Source of the DNA: Phaeosaccion multiseriatum
Taxonomy: Eukaryota > Ochrophyta, other classes
Direction of reading: 5' to 3'
DNA length: 64,000 bases
NCBI GenBank assembly: GCA_965112735.1
Contig: OZ218962.1
Coordinates: forward strand, 2,232,001 to 2,296,000
How positions within the stretch are numbered: the first letter of the stretch is position 1; each line of letters starts with the position of its first letter. A program made the position numbers and the translations under genes. Under the pieces are notes generated by a model that saw nothing but the letters and a program-made list of their open reading frames with translations, was not told the DNA's origin and did not search any database. Of this stretch, positions 1 to 11,079 are shown piece by piece.

Positions 1-138
1 GCAGGGAAGGGAGACAAGGAAAAGAGGGAGGAGCGCTCGCCCACACGGGCCAGAGAAGAGGACCACGCGGATGTTGAGGGTGGGGCGAAAATCCTTTTCC
101 TGTGGCAGCTCTCTCTCTCTCTCCTTCATGGGCGAGCT

Positions 139-216
139 CGTACTCACTCACTCACTCACTCACTCACTCACTCACTCACTCACTCACTCACTCACTCACT
201 CACTCACTCACTCACT
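139..216. repeat. (CTCA)n microsatellite in xylulokinase intron 3
   Basis: About 19 tandem CTCA units. On the minus strand they follow directly on the exon 3 donor (AA|GTGAGT), so the repeat itself supplies the GTGAGT donor sequence. Position 1 of the window is still inside, or just beyond, this intron. Confidence 0.9.
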
Positions 217-861
217 TGACAAAGAAGGGACACACAGTCCCTAGAGTGGCATGCGAGTTAGCAATCTCTATCCCCAGCTTCTCCGCAAGCTCTTCCCCTG
301 GAGTCTGCCCTCCCCCCTTGGGTGCCTGACCTCCTCCCTCGGCTGTCTGACTTCCCCCCTCGGGCCTCGCTGACGCACACCCACCGCCACGACTGCGACT
401 ACTTGCAGCAGCACTGCATGGGTCAGTGGGCTCCTCCTCCTCCTCCTTCTCCTCCTCCTCCTCCTCCTCCTCCTTCTGCTGTATCATCAACTGCTCCTGC
501 TGCCCTCTGTCGACAGAGCACCCCGCCAGGGCAGGGGGGTACCACTTCCGTGTGCGAATGTCCATCAAGTTCATCCCCGACGCATCGCTGCAGTCAATGG
601 GAGCATAGTCCCCCAGAAACAGGGAGGGGAGGAAGGAGGACACCAGCGCCACCCGCTCCGTAGCCGAGTATACATCCGGCTCACAGTTGGCGATTTTCCG
701 TATCTGCAGCCCGCTGAAACGGCAATAGGCCTTTGATCCGGTGGCGTCTGCGAGGGCTTGGGCTCCTCCGACGGAAGCCTGCAAGTGGTCGCATTCTTCT
801 GTGGTGCTGGAGTCCGCCCAAATTGGGCTCGCTCGGCGAGAGAAGCAGCCTGAAAAACAAA

Positions 862-900
<39 letters not shown>

Positions 901-1096
901 AAAGTATAATGGGCTTGGGCGAAGATGGTGATGGGAGGGAGGGGGAGAGGGGGAGGAAGGGGGGTAAGAGTGAGGGTGAGGGTGAGGGTGATGGTGGGGG
1001 ATAGCGTGAGAGCGAAGGTGAGGGTGTGTGTGAGGGATGAGGATGAGGATGAGGGTGAGGGTGAGGGTGAGGATGAGGATGAGGGTGAGGGTGAAG

Positions 1097-1129
<33 letters not shown>

Positions 1130-1961
1130 AGGATGAGGATGAGGGTGAGGGTGAAGACTCGAGAGCGACGACGCACCCTCAAGGGCGTCTTTGAGCGTAG
1201 TGCGTTGGTCGGCTTGAACCTGCCCTTGGCCCAAGCAATGCTGCTGCTGCTGCTGCTGCCCTTGGCCTGCACAGTGCTGAAGCCTCTCTTGCAGTCGCTG
1301 GCGGGCTCCTCTCTTGGAATAAGGTGGTTACACCGCAAGGTGTCAGCGGCAGAGGAGGAGGGTCAGTTCGTTGATTGCATTGATTGGCCGTGAACTGAAG
1401 CAATAGAGAGGGCCATCATCTCAAGGTACGAAGTGGAGAGTTTGGGGCTTGACTTTGAACCTAGACCCCTCGGGAAAGGTCCCTCCTGCACTCACTCACT
1501 CGCCCACTCTCTCTCTCACTCTCGCTAACTCTCTCACTTTTGCTCTCTCTCGCACTCACTATCGCGCTCACTCACTCAATCACTGAACCACACACACACT
1601 CACTCACCTTCTCTCACTCATTCACTCACCCACTCACCTTCCAATACACCGTGCCATGCTGTTGGCCACTGAAGGAGACGGCCTTGACCTTCGGCATAAG
1701 TGGATGTCGGACCAAGCGAACGAGGCCCATATCGAGCGCGTCGAGCCACATCGTGACTGGGGAAGTTACAATTGAGAGGTCTTTGCCCGATACATGCATG
1801 CCCGCCTTCGTGTTATAGTGCGGAAGGCACTCGTCGAAGCTGACGGACTCCACTGCTTTCACCTCATAATCGCCTGCTGCAACCCCAAAGGACAGCAGAA
1901 TGATTGTGCAGCTTTGCGTGCTTAGGTCGACTCCCATGTAGACGTCATCTTCTTCCCCCAT
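216..1961 (-). CDS. XYLB: Xylulokinase, 5' part (FGGY carbohydrate kinase), cut by window edge
   Basis: Phosphorylates D-xylulose to xylulose 5-phosphate, feeding the pentose phosphate pathway. Exons on the minus strand: 1961-1638, 1312-1177, 849-216. All joins keep frame (phase 0, then 1, then 2). Exon 1 holds the ATP-site motif GVDLSTQS and the substrate motif GQQHGTVYW. Exon 3 holds SPIWADSSTT and a long stretch matching XYLB-type kinases (VGGAQAL, TGSKAY, DASGMNL). The catalytic Asp and C-terminal FGGY half lie beyond base 1. Oddity: after the ALAGC block about 75 residues of poly-Glu and Gly/Ser low complexity are inserted before the next family block (AEKLGIEIANSH). I start at the Met nine residues before GVDLS, where family members begin; the frame stays open upstream to about 2642, but that part is low complexity. 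Confidence 0.88.
864..901. repeat. (ACA)n tract near xylulokinase intron 2 acceptor
   Basis: A run of ACA triplets (TTG on the minus strand). It forms the U-rich tract before the CAG acceptor of exon 3 of the minus-strand kinase gene. Confidence 0.85.
965..1155. repeat. GAGGGT/GAGGAT hexamer minisatellite in xylulokinase intron 2
   Basis: About 30 units of GAGGGT with GAGGAT and GAAGGT variants. On the gene strand it reads CCTCAC/CCTCATC. It makes up most of the intron between exons 2 and 3 of the xylulokinase gene. Confidence 0.9.
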
Positions 1962-2621
1962 CTTGTCAACTTGCTGCTGAATGCTACCCGATCTCTCTCC
2001 CTTTCCCCCCCTCCCTCTTCTCCCTGAGTCCCCCCTGAGTTTAATTGAAGTGAAGAAAGTGAAGTAAGTGAAGTGAGTCCAAGTTGAAGGGGAAGGGGGG
2101 GGCGAGTGAAGTAAGTGAAGTAAGGGAAGAGGTAAGTTGAAGGGGGGAGGCGAAAGCAGAGCAGTTGGTGATCCAGCCCGGCTTCCTCGGATAATCGGAC
2201 AATCTTCTCTCCCCCTCTCTTCCCTTCTCAAGGCACGCACATTCGTCCTCCCCACCACCTCTTGCTTGACGCTGGCCTTTGACGCTGGTCTGCTGTTGTC
2301 ACGACAGAGCCGTTTGGGCTCTGGAGGGGAAGCGGGGAAGGTACCCTCGAGCACGTGCTCGAGCGATGATGAGCGAGGAGAGGGAGAGAGGGATGCAGGG
2401 ACGGCGCTGGCGTGGTACGACAAGAGCTTTAAGCAGGAGGCTTCGGGCTGGAGCAATAGCAACGAAGACCTCCTGCTCTTACTCAAGGCCGTCCTCTGCA
2501 CGGCCGATCTGTTTTTTCCCTCCAGATCCCAGAGGTTGCTGTTCCTCTCGTCCCAGCAGGCAGGTGTGTTTTGTAACCGTAGCTCAGGCAGCTCTTTCAC
2601 ACTCAAGCTCACATCCTCTGA
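1962..2621. other. Intergenic region between divergent xylulokinase and haloperoxidase A genes
   Basis: Presumed shared 5' region of the minus-strand kinase and the plus-strand haloperoxidase. It holds a GTGAAGTAA-type repeat (2045-2135). A long open frame crosses it on the minus strand, but it shows no recognisable protein. No clear TATA box is visible. Confidence 0.5.
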
Positions 2622-5600
2622 ATGCAAAGACGTATGATGCAAAAAAGCATGGCGCTCGCTCTTCTAACCCTCATCCTCTCTGCAAGCGTAGTAGGCGCTT
2701 CATCAGCCCAAGCCAGCAGGGAGGGCAAGGAGCAGGCCGACTTTTTACAGAGTGCCTCCCGAGGATTGCAGAGAGAGCTTAAAAGCGCGAAGGTATGTGT
2801 TCTTTCTCTCTCCTCTCTGTCGCCCTTTGTCCGCTCCTCCCCCTTGCACTGTCTAACTGTTGCCGGCCTTGCATCTCTCTGAACTGCTCTCTTGAAGGAC
2901 CACAAGGCCGTACTCTTCGATGACTGGAAGGGTGATTTTCACGGACGTCCTGGTAGCTCCAGCACCTGCCTAGCCGATGTGAGTCGAGTCATCCAGTCCA
3001 GTCCCTGCGGTACTAAACTTGTCCCTCTGAGTCCTCACCCTCGTGTCTCTGTGCAGAAGAAACCTTAGCAAGGCATCACTTTCCCCGTCCGCCTCACATC
3101 GCCTGCTGTCTGCCTACCTAACCGTCTGACCATCTACCGGCTCGCCTCGCCCCCCCTCCCCTCCCCGTGTCCCTCTACCTCTCAACAAGGCCGCACACCA
3201 TTTACAAAAGGAGCTTACTGAGCTCAACTTCTTCACCATGGTGTACTCGGTGTCCTCGTGGCGCCACCCGCCCACCAACGGGGACGAGACATCCAAACTG
3301 CTGGACAAGTTCAAGTACATTGGCAACTTCCACAAGACTCTTCCCCACAACAACTATGGTGAAAGAGCGTTCCAAAATTTGCAGCGGGCACAAAGAACGC
3401 TACTAAGAATACCCTCCTTTCCTTCCCTTCCCTTCCCTTCCCTTAGGCGAAGTGGACCCAGCCGCCTACGAGTTTATGGTGATGCATTGCATTGAAAAGG
3501 GGGAGTTTGACAGCTGTAGCAGCGTACCGGGAGGAAGCGGAGATGGCACCTTCCCCTTAGCCAACCCCATGGGAAGCCAGTACATTCCGGCCCAGGGTAA
3601 GAGCAACAGCAGGAAAGTGAGTGATCCCGCCGCCCTCCTCCTGATGCTGTTGCTGCTGTTCACTCTATTTTAGGCTTGATGCCCTTCGCCATCAACACCC
3701 CCCCTCCGCCATCTGTGACGAGTGCCTCGCTGGCGACCATGTGGGCAGAGACCGCTTGGATGGCGCTCCTCAGAGACGTGCCCTTCTCGGAGTACTCGAC
3801 CGACCCGATGGCCCGGATGGCAGCAGAAGACCTCGCCCGTATGCCGGGGTACCGAAACGATAACACCAACTGGCGCCCAGGTGGGGAGCGAGCAATGGGC
3901 TCACTTTGCTTGCCGAGACAAGACACATGGGAATTTGAAGTTTAGCTGACTCCTCCTGTTGCTGCTTGTTCCAACCCCCAACCCCGCTGTCAGCCATGGT
4001 CAACGGCGCTGTCGACCCCGCCCAGCTCTTCCGCTACCATGTGCAGGGCGGGCTTGATGGACCCATGGTCGGTGTGGGGTTTCTCTCTCTCTCTACCTCT
4101 CTACCTCTGTCTCTACCTCTCTGTATCTCTCCCTCTCTTTCTCTCTCTCTCTCTCTATCTCTCTCTCTTCTCTCTCTCTGCCTCTCTCACGTCTCTCTCT
4201 CTGCCCAGCTCACACAATCAGTTCAGCCCTTCCCCTCAAAGTACGCACGCCCTTCCAATCGCACGCACGCACGCACACACGCACGCCCCCATAAAAGGTG
4301 TCCCAATTCCTGCTGCACCCCTACACGATGGACGGCATCACTGTGGACCCCAAGATCACCACTGCGATGCCCAACAACGACTACATGACGACCGTGGAGT
4401 CCTGGCTCAACGTTCAGAACGGGGGAGATCAGTCTGGGAACTACTTCGAGACCGACCCCGTTCGGAGGTGGGTATGGGCAGGCGTATGGGCAGGCAGGAC
4501 ATCGCAGCAGAGAGTTGGGTATGACTTACGTCTAATCTAACAAGCAACCCCCTCCCTTCCTCCTCCCTCTGTGGTGGGTCGCAGATATCCCCGCAATGCC
4601 CGAGACTTGGCCACCATCGCCATTTCGGACCAAGTCACCAGCGGATACGTGCGAGCCGCCAACATCGCGGGCATGCAACCGGGAAGGCTTACGGAACCCT
4701 ACGCCGAGGAGACTCGTCAAGGTAAGCTGCTTGGAAAGGCGAGTCTCAACGCAGCCCATCACGCGCTCTGAATTCTCTCCTCCTCCCGCCCTCTCTCCCT
4801 CCCCCTTCCACCGTAACGTCGCCTCGTCCGATGACGTCATCAGTCGGCTTCGTGACGGGTGGACTCGCCCGCTTCATTGCCCAAGTCAATGGTGCCGCCG
4901 GAGCAGCAGGACCTCACGCTTGGTAAGCTTTGCACAGCGCCGAGATGTATGAATGTATTGCCGCTGCAGCTCTTTGCTTGGTCCGACCTGACTTGACCTG
5001 ACTTGAGCTTGGTCCGACCTGACTTGACATGACTTGACCTGACTTCCTCGTTGGTTACTTCTCTTGACGTAGGTACAACAAATGGAATGTGCATCGCCTG
5101 CTCCGCCCGGAGGCCTTCGGAGGCCTCGTGCACATGACCATGACCGGTGCCAAGGAGTACCCCCTGCACGACTCGCTGCTGCACTCGAACTCGACCGTTC
5201 TGAGAGAGCTCAATGCCAAGTGGGGCAGCTTCCTCCTTCCTCAGGTGAGACGAAAGGGGAAGTCTGTGCAGCCGTTTCAGTACCCTGACTCGTACCCGTA
5301 TTCCTCCAACAGGTCAACGGCGGTGGTAGTCCCACACACCCCTCCTACCCGGCGGGGCACGGGGTATTCGCCGGAGCTTGCGTCACTGGTGAGTGATGGC
5401 AGTGGATGGGGGGGAGGGGAGGGTGGAGGGCAGGTGCAGATGTGCTTACCTACTCCCTCCCCTCCCTTCCTCTGCAGTGCTCAAGGCGTATCTAGACCCC
5501 ACCGGGGACAGGTGCTTCCCAAACGAGATCCTCGTGTCTAGCCCCGATGGTGAGAGCCTCGAGACCTACTTGGGCCCTGTGCATGGCTCCTGCATGAGGA

Positions 5601-6059
5601 GTACCTACGAATACGGCGCACAAGAGGAGAGGGGGTTGAGCATCACAGGAGAGCTGAACAAGTTGGCTCATAACATCGTCGCCGGTCGAGAAATGCTGGG
5701 AGTGCACTACCGCTGTGACGGCGTGGAGGGCATGAAGCTGGGGGAGGAGGTGGCGATGGCTTACTTGCAGGATGAGCTTGATCGACAGGTGGGGGGGCGG
5801 TGTGGAGGCTCCTGGTTTCACACACTCACACACTCACTCACACACTCACTCACACACTCACACAGTCACGAACTCACTCACCTCACTCACGCACGCAACC
5901 TCACTGCATGCCCAACCTGCCTGTCCGCCTGCCTATGCCCCACAGCCTGAGTGCTCGGGTGCCCACTACCGCTTCCGGGCCTTCGATGGCGAAGATGTGA
6001 CCATCTCCAGACGAACGCGGTGTGATGCCTTCGAAGCCTGCAAGAACGGTGCTTATTAA
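2622..6059 (+). CDS. Vanadium-dependent haloperoxidase, copy A
   Basis: Oxidises halide with hydrogen peroxide using bound vanadate; predicted to be secreted. Thirteen exons: 2622-2792, 2898-2978, 3190-3358, 3447-3596, 3674-3880, 3994-4067, 4298-4467, 4585-4721, 4844-4922, 5073-5244, 5313-5388, 5478-5788, 5946-6059. All phases fit, giving 636 aa. The N-terminus is hydrophobic (MALALLTLILSASVVG), a signal peptide; the second possible start is Met at 2649. Vanadate ligands are present: KWNVHRLLR (Lys and Arg), HPSYPAGH (His, Gly, His) and GREMLGVH (Arg and the axial His). The Ser of the usual PSGH is Ala. Halide preference cannot be read from sequence. The exon 6 donor is weak (ATG|GTCGGT). It differs from copies B and C in exon 2, in a variable stretch of exon 12 (after LETY), and in its C-terminus (ACKNGAY instead of ACN). 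Confidence 0.92.
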
Positions 6060-6257
6060 GGATCGACTAACAACACAAGAACAACAGCAATTGCCGCGAT
6101 GATCCGGAGGAGCGAAAGAGCGTTTAGTTTAGTTTATATGGAGATAGACTTACGACTGTGTATTGAATGAACCTAAAGTAGCCACCACCATTCTTAAGGT
6201 ATTCTTGAGCAGACACCGCTTGCCTCCCCTCCACATGTCCTCCACATGTCCCTCCAC

Positions 6258-6843
6258 TGTTCACCTTAACTACCATGCCATGCTGGAGTTTGAGTCCACT
6301 TGGTGCCACACTCCGACCAACGGAGACGATTCAGGACTGTCGGACGACTTCAAATACATTGGCAACTTCCACGAGACCCTTGCCCACATGTGGAGGTCCC
6401 TGGCTTCACTCACCCACTCACATACACTGTCACTGACTCAGTCAGTCAGTCAGTCACTCACTAACTCACTCACTCACTCACTCACTCACTCCCTCCCTCC
6501 CTCCCTCCCTCCCTCCCTCCCTCCCTCCCTCCCTCCCTCCCTCCCTCCTTCCTTCCTTCCTTCCTTCCTTCCTTCCTTCCTTCCTTCCTTCCTTCCTTCC
6601 TTCCTTCCTTCCTTCCTTCCTTCCTTCCTTCCTTCCTTCCCTTCCTCCCTCCCTCCCTCCCTCCCTCCCACGCACCCACCCTCACTGCTTGCCCTGCTTG
6701 CCCTTGTGCCTGCCTATGCGCCACAGCCTGAGTGCTCGGGCGCCCACTACCGCTTCAAGGCCTTTAACGGCGAAGACATTACCCTCTCTACTAGACGAAC
6801 GCGGTGTGATGCCTTTGTAGCCTGCAAGAACGGTGCTTACTAA
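6258..6843 (+). pseudogene. Gutted vanadium haloperoxidase copy (exon 3-like and last exon only)
   Basis: From 6258 to about 6392 the sequence matches exon 3 of the haloperoxidases (HTPTNGDD, DDFKYIGNFHETLAHM). From 6727 to 6843 it matches the last exon (PECSGAHYRF to ACKNGAY, stop TAA). Exons 4 to 12, with every catalytic residue, are missing. In their place is a long CTCA, then CTCC, then CTTC simple repeat. Exons 1-2 and a signal peptide are not recognisable upstream. The C-terminus ACKNGAY is shared with copy A, so the fragment probably came from an A-type duplicate. The reading frame is open through the repeat, so a transcript could be translated, but it could not be an active enzyme. 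Confidence 0.88.
6463..6669. repeat. Compound (CTCA)n-(CTCC)n-(CTTC)n-(CTCC)n repeat inside the gutted haloperoxidase
   Basis: About 200 bp of tetranucleotide repeat. It starts as CTCA, switches to CCTC, then TTCC for about 100 bp, and back to CCTC. It sits at the junction where exons 4-12 are lost. Confidence 0.95.
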
Positions 6844-7218
6844 GCAGCCACAACGACAACCAAAGCACCAACAGCCGACGACAACCAAAGCACCAACGGC
6901 CGCCTGCCAAAGAGAGGTTTACGGATGATGGGATCCATGATTTTTTGATGATCCGCCCCCCCGCCCAGTGGTGTGATATCATACTTTTCACTGTTACTCA
7001 ATCAAGTATACAATGATTAAATCAAAACAATGCTCGTGGCCTGAAGGTCGGCTCCCGACACCTTAGCCTTCCATAAAAATCCCTGTTCATGCACATTATC
7101 TATTCGATTGCTCGCGAAAAAACTGTGAATTTGATCACGGTCCCGTCGTGATCCATAATCTAACTGCTTTCAATAGTGCGTGCGCTGGTCAGCTCGATGA
7201 CACGCACCCAACGCATCA
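6844..7218. other. Convergent intergenic region
   Basis: Lies between the end of the broken haloperoxidase (plus) and the stop of the seven-helix gene (minus). It holds two copies of an ACGACAACCAAAGCACCAAC unit (around 6851 and 6879) and AT-richer sequence consistent with facing 3' ends. No gene is visible. Confidence 0.5.
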
Positions 7219-9024
7219 TCAGTTGCCATCCTCTTCTTCCGATTCCGCCGGTAGCACTTGGGGACGGGACCCCCAACTCTTGACACGTGCTCTACTTTCG
7301 CCATCCAACTTCGTCTTGACGTGACAGTGAGGCAGGGAGGAAGACCCAGCCTCCATCGGACCATCACCACCTTTTTGTCCAGCGACGGCGATAGAAGTAC
7401 TCACACGAATCACTGGCTCCAAGTCCTCTCCCTGATCCATCGCCTCTGAAACCCCGCTCTCACTCTCCTCATCCTCCTCCGCATATGCATCAATGAGACG
7501 GAGATCTTCGGCCAAGGTGCTCGATATCGTCTTTGCCAGCTTCGTCGTCGTCATCGTCGTCGTGCGCACGGGAGGAGTCCGCTGCGACTCCCTCTCGCCC
7601 AAAGCCGGTAGAGTGGGTTCGTCTTCTCCACTTCTTGCGACACTCCATCTGACATTCCTTCCGTATCCTCCTCCTGCTGCTGCTGCTGCTGCTCCTCTAA
7701 CTCCTCCTCCTCCTGCTCCTCCTGCTCCCTTTGATTTCCCCCCTTCACTCCGAAGCAGACTGCTCCGCATGACGAAGGTAAACGCCATGACTTCCCACAA
7801 GGCGCAAAATAGGATGCAGGGTAAAACGTTCACAATAGGCCGCGCCCGTCCCCACGACTTTATCGGCTCAATGGAAAAGAAGCCGCTCATAAAGATCACG
7901 CCGGCCCCGCAGAAGATGGCATAGGCTCGAACGAAGGAACACTCCATTCGCACTCTCTTGCGACTGGCTGCGTTGGCAGTGGGCGAGGTGGGCGGGGGAG
8001 TAGCAGCAGCAGCAGCAGCAAGATGCGGTGCCCGAATGCTGGTGGAGATGTTCCTTTTCAGCTCCGAGAAGGATGCCCCACTGGTGAGACTACGATGCAT
8101 CTTCGTACCTCCCCCCCCAGGCTCCGACTCCTCGGTCTTCGTCTCGGCTGGTCTCGCCGTCAACGTTACTACGGAGTTTCTGCCCCCCCTGTTGGAACTG
8201 GTCGTGTCCAGAAGGGTGAGCATACTCGAGCAGGCAGCCGACAGCCCGCCCACGACGGCCATAATGAAGGGCACGGTGCCGAGCATGAGCAACCAAAAGG
8301 TGGTTGATCCTGGCTTGAAGCCTAGAACCACACATCCAGAGCCCCAAAACAGCGTTGAGGAGCCAAGGTACAAGTGCCACTTCTCTGTGGCGACCTTCTG
8401 CAGCTGCAGCATGCGGGGGCTCTTGAAGAGTAAACTCCTGGGCAGAGCCCCGATCCACAGCATGCCCGATATGTAGGCAGTCAAACAGCTCAGCCAGACG
8501 CCTAAAAAGACCAGACTCCAGTATAAACCTTCGTCGAGGCTTCCCCACCCTCCAATCTTCCGAATGGGGCAAACCATGCTGATCAGCGTCATTACCAGAG
8601 AGATGCACGTGCCGAGAAGTCGCAGTCGCATTGCTCCCCCCCCTTTCTGCTGCTGGCGGTGACCTGCGGGTCGGAGAAGAATGCTGAGCATGTTCGAGGT
8701 CGTATCCCCGTCTGCTCGTACCGCACTGAGCTTCAGCCGTGCAATTTTCCAGTACCGCAACGAAAGCACGAACCCGATGTGGAGCAGGTGGAGGCATTGT
8801 ACAGTAAGCAACAGGCCAAGGGCGGTGTGCATGAAAGCCTTGGACACACACGCCGGATTGCCGTACAGGTCCGTATCGAAGTACCCCTCCCCGCAGCCAA
8901 CACACTGAGGACTGGATGCTCCTCCTCCTCCCTCATCGCAGGTCCCATTAGCATTGTCGCTTACGAACCAAAACGTCCTCGCCGCTTCGTCCCTGCACGA
9001 GCTCACACATCCGCTGCTACTCAT
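7219..9024 (-). CDS. Predicted seven-helix membrane protein with Cys-rich N-terminus, copy 1
   Basis: A 601 aa protein from the Met of MSSSGCV. An N-terminal segment of about 60 residues carries six cysteines (GCV, SCR, TCD, QCV, GCG, ACV). Seven hydrophobic helices follow, and a long low-complexity acidic tail. A second hydrophilic Gly/Ala/Thr-rich loop separates helices 5 and 6. A close paralogue lies at 20877-22603; the Cys-rich block GCGEGYFDTDLYGNPACV is identical in both and nearly identical in nucleotides. The frame is open upstream to 9168 without an ATG, and the paralogue has a separate 40-codon first exon, so a 5' exon may be missing here. I do not recognise a named family; the topology resembles a receptor, but that is inference. 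Confidence 0.75.
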   Translation of the reverse strand: MSSSGCVSSCRDEAARTFWFVSDNANGTCDEGGGGASSPQCVGCGEGYFDTDLYGNPACVSKAFMHTALGLLLTVQCLHLLHIGFVLSLRYWKIARLKLSAVRADGDTTSNMLSILLRPAGHRQQQKGGGAMRLRLLGTCISLVMTLISMVCPIRKIGGWGSLDEGLYWSLVFLGVWLSCLTAYISGMLWIGALPRSLLFKSPRMLQLQKVATEKWHLYLGSSTLFWGSGCVVLGFKPGSTTFWLLMLGTVPFIMAVVGGLSAACSSMLTLLDTTSSNRGGRNSVVTLTARPAETKTEESEPGGGGTKMHRSLTSGASFSELKRNISTSIRAPHLAAAAAATPPPTSPTANAASRKRVRMECSFVRAYAIFCGAGVIFMSGFFSIEPIKSWGRARPIVNVLPCILFCALWEVMAFTFVMRSSLLRSEGGKSKGAGGAGGGGVRGAAAAAAGGGYGRNVRWSVARSGEDEPTLPALGERESQRTPPVRTTTMTTTKLAKTISSTLAEDLRLIDAYAEEDEESESGVSEAMDQGEDLEPVIRVSTSIAVAGQKGGDGPMEAGSSSLPHCHVKTKLDGESRARVKSWGSRPQVLPAESEEEDGN

Positions 9025-9306
9025 CCTCAGGCGGCTAGCCCGCGGACCACCACGCTTTCCAACCCTGGATTCCGTACACACACCATTTTCATGGCACGAT
9101 TCTTTGTGTGCAGGAGAGACGAATTTATAGGTGCTGCTGTATGTAGATGCTGCTGGGAGAAACCACACTACTCATAAGAGGGAAAATAAGGGGATACATA
9201 TGTAAATGAAACCGCTGGAACGGGAAAGGGGGATGTTGGACATCTACGTCCACTCACAGATGGCGTATTCCTCTTCCTCCAGATTTTCCTCTAAACGAGC
9301 GGAAAG
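9025..9306. other. Divergent 5' region of seven-helix copy 1 and the TPR gene
   Basis: A head-to-head gap of about 280 bp, which must contain both promoters and perhaps an unresolved first exon of the seven-helix gene (minus-strand GTGAGT near 9260). No convincing TATA or other motif is seen. Confidence 0.4.
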
Positions 9307-11079
9307 ATGAACGCTGTCCGTCGAGCTGTGGCTCGCACGAGTCTAGGCGTCAGCGGAAGAAGCAGCGCTAGTAGCAGCAGCATTCTCAACCCCCAGACAT
9401 GCAGTAGCAGCAGCAGAAGTAGCACGAGCACATGTTATTCTGGAGGCGCCCCTTCCCCTTCCAACCCCCAGCAAGTCCGTGCTTTCTCGAATCTGGCCAC
9501 AATGCTAGACTGCCGACGCTCTTCTCCCAACAAGGAAGATTCCCGACTTCACGGCGGAAGAAGTAAAGATCTATCGAGGAAAGAGTCCTTCTCCACGCAG
9601 AAGGCACCTTCCGAGGACGACAAAGAGCAGCTGGTGAACACGGAACGACTCCTCCGAGAGCAGCTTGAGGAGAGGATGGCAGCACTTCCCTCCAGCACCA
9701 GCAGCGAAGGAACATCAACCGGGCAGAAGATGACAGCCGAAGAGTTGGTACGTGTTTGAAGAGGTAGATCTGAAATCCCCCATCCCCTATCACTAACTCG
9801 TAGCCGCCCGCTTCTCTCTCTCGCCCCTCTTTCCTTCCGCTCTTACGTACTCCCTCATTCCACGTACCCAATCCCCCCTCTTTCACCCCCGTTCTCTCTT
9901 TCTGCCGCTGCCACTGCTGCTGGCATTGCTAATACCACTGCTGCTGCTGCTGCTGCTGCTGTTGCTGCTACTGCCCCTCCTCTTCCTCATCCTCCTCCTG
10001 CTGCTGCCACTGCTGCTTTGCTTCCTCCTCCCTCCTTCCAGAAACTCTCCAGCAACTTTGCAGTGAACCTGGGTCGAATGGCCGTACTGCACCGGTCCGT
10101 GGGGCAAATCACTGAAGCAGAGCGCCTCCTGCAGGAGAGCTTGGAGCTCTCCCGTCAGGTGCATGGCAACAACCACCCCCATGTTGCTGTTACACTCAAC
10201 GAGCTGGCGCAGCTGTACCGATCCGTGGGGCAGGTAGAGAGGGCAGAGGCCGCCCTACGAGAGAGTTTGCGTGTGTTCCGGGTCGTTTGCGATGGAGACG
10301 ATGCAAGCCCACATGTTGCAGTAGCGCTGCAAGAGCTTGCTCTTTTGCTGACATCACTTCCTGCTGGCACATCTAGTGGTGGCGGAGGAGGAGGAGGGGG
10401 TCGTGACAAGGCGCAGATCTTTGACGAGGCGGAGGGCCTGCTGCTCGAGAGCCTGGCACTCAAGAGTAAGGTCGCGGGGGAAGAATCCGGCAATGTCGCC
10501 TTGACGCTCGGACATCTCGGTGTGCTGCACAGAAACCACATTGCTGATGGGACGGGAGGGCAGTTTCTGGAGTCAGAGAGGATGTTTCGGGAGAGCCTGG
10601 CCATTTTCAGGAAGAATGCGGAGGAAGGAGGAGGAGGAGGAGGAGGAGGAGGAGGAGGAGAGACGTCATCTGCTGCTTCATCCTCCTCCCCTGCGGGGCG
10701 CCATGTTGCCATCACAGCGGGAGAGCTCGCTTTACTGCTGCGGGACTTTTCGGCTCCCAGTGAGGAAGGGCAGGGGCAAGGGCCACGCAGCAGCGGCGCG
10801 CAGCTGCAGGAGGCGGAGAGTTTGTTTCGCGAGAGCCTCTCTTTGAAGCGCAGGGAGCTCGGTGAGGAGTCAGTACATGTTGCCATGACGCGACAGGAGC
10901 TGGGCGTGCTGCTGCTGGCCAAGGCAGGGGGAGGGGAGGAAGAGGGGGCGTTGGAGGAGGCGGAGGGGCTTTTTCGGAAGAGCTTGGCCGTTCTGGAACG
11001 TTCTTTCCCGGGGGGCCATCCTCGAGTGCTCGCCGCCTCCACCGCCTTGCAAGACGCAGTTCAGCGCCGACAGCAGTGA
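9307..11079 (+). CDS. TPR (kinesin-light-chain-like) repeat protein, possibly mitochondrial
   Basis: Two exons, 9307-9747 and 10042-11079 (donor TTG|GTACGT, acceptor TTCCAG, phase 0), giving 492 aa. The first 150 residues are Ser-rich. The extreme N-terminus is Arg-rich without acids (MNAVRRAVARTSLG) and a later VRAFSN resembles a mitochondrial cleavage site, so import is plausible. Exon 2 encodes about six 42-residue tetratricopeptide repeats of the kinesin light chain/TPR-10 kind, each with a VAVTLNELAQLYRS-like helix followed by AEALLRESL. Two repeats are interrupted by poly-Gly or poly-Glu runs. TPR arrays bind protein partners; the partner here is unknown. It interrupts the haloperoxidase region. 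Confidence 0.85.

Noticed and set aside
139-216. Regular short repeats as a CRISPR array
   Set aside because: Units are 4 bp without spacers, and the context is eukaryotic introns.
965-1155. GAGGGT repeat as telomere or interstitial telomere
   Set aside because: The unit lacks the TTAGGG/TTTAGGG form, has GAGGAT and GAAGGT variants, and lies inside a well-framed xylulokinase intron.
1962-2642. N-terminal extension of xylulokinase by about 226 residues
   Set aside because: The frame is open, but the sequence is low complexity and lies in the divergent promoter; family members start about ten residues before GVDLSTQ.
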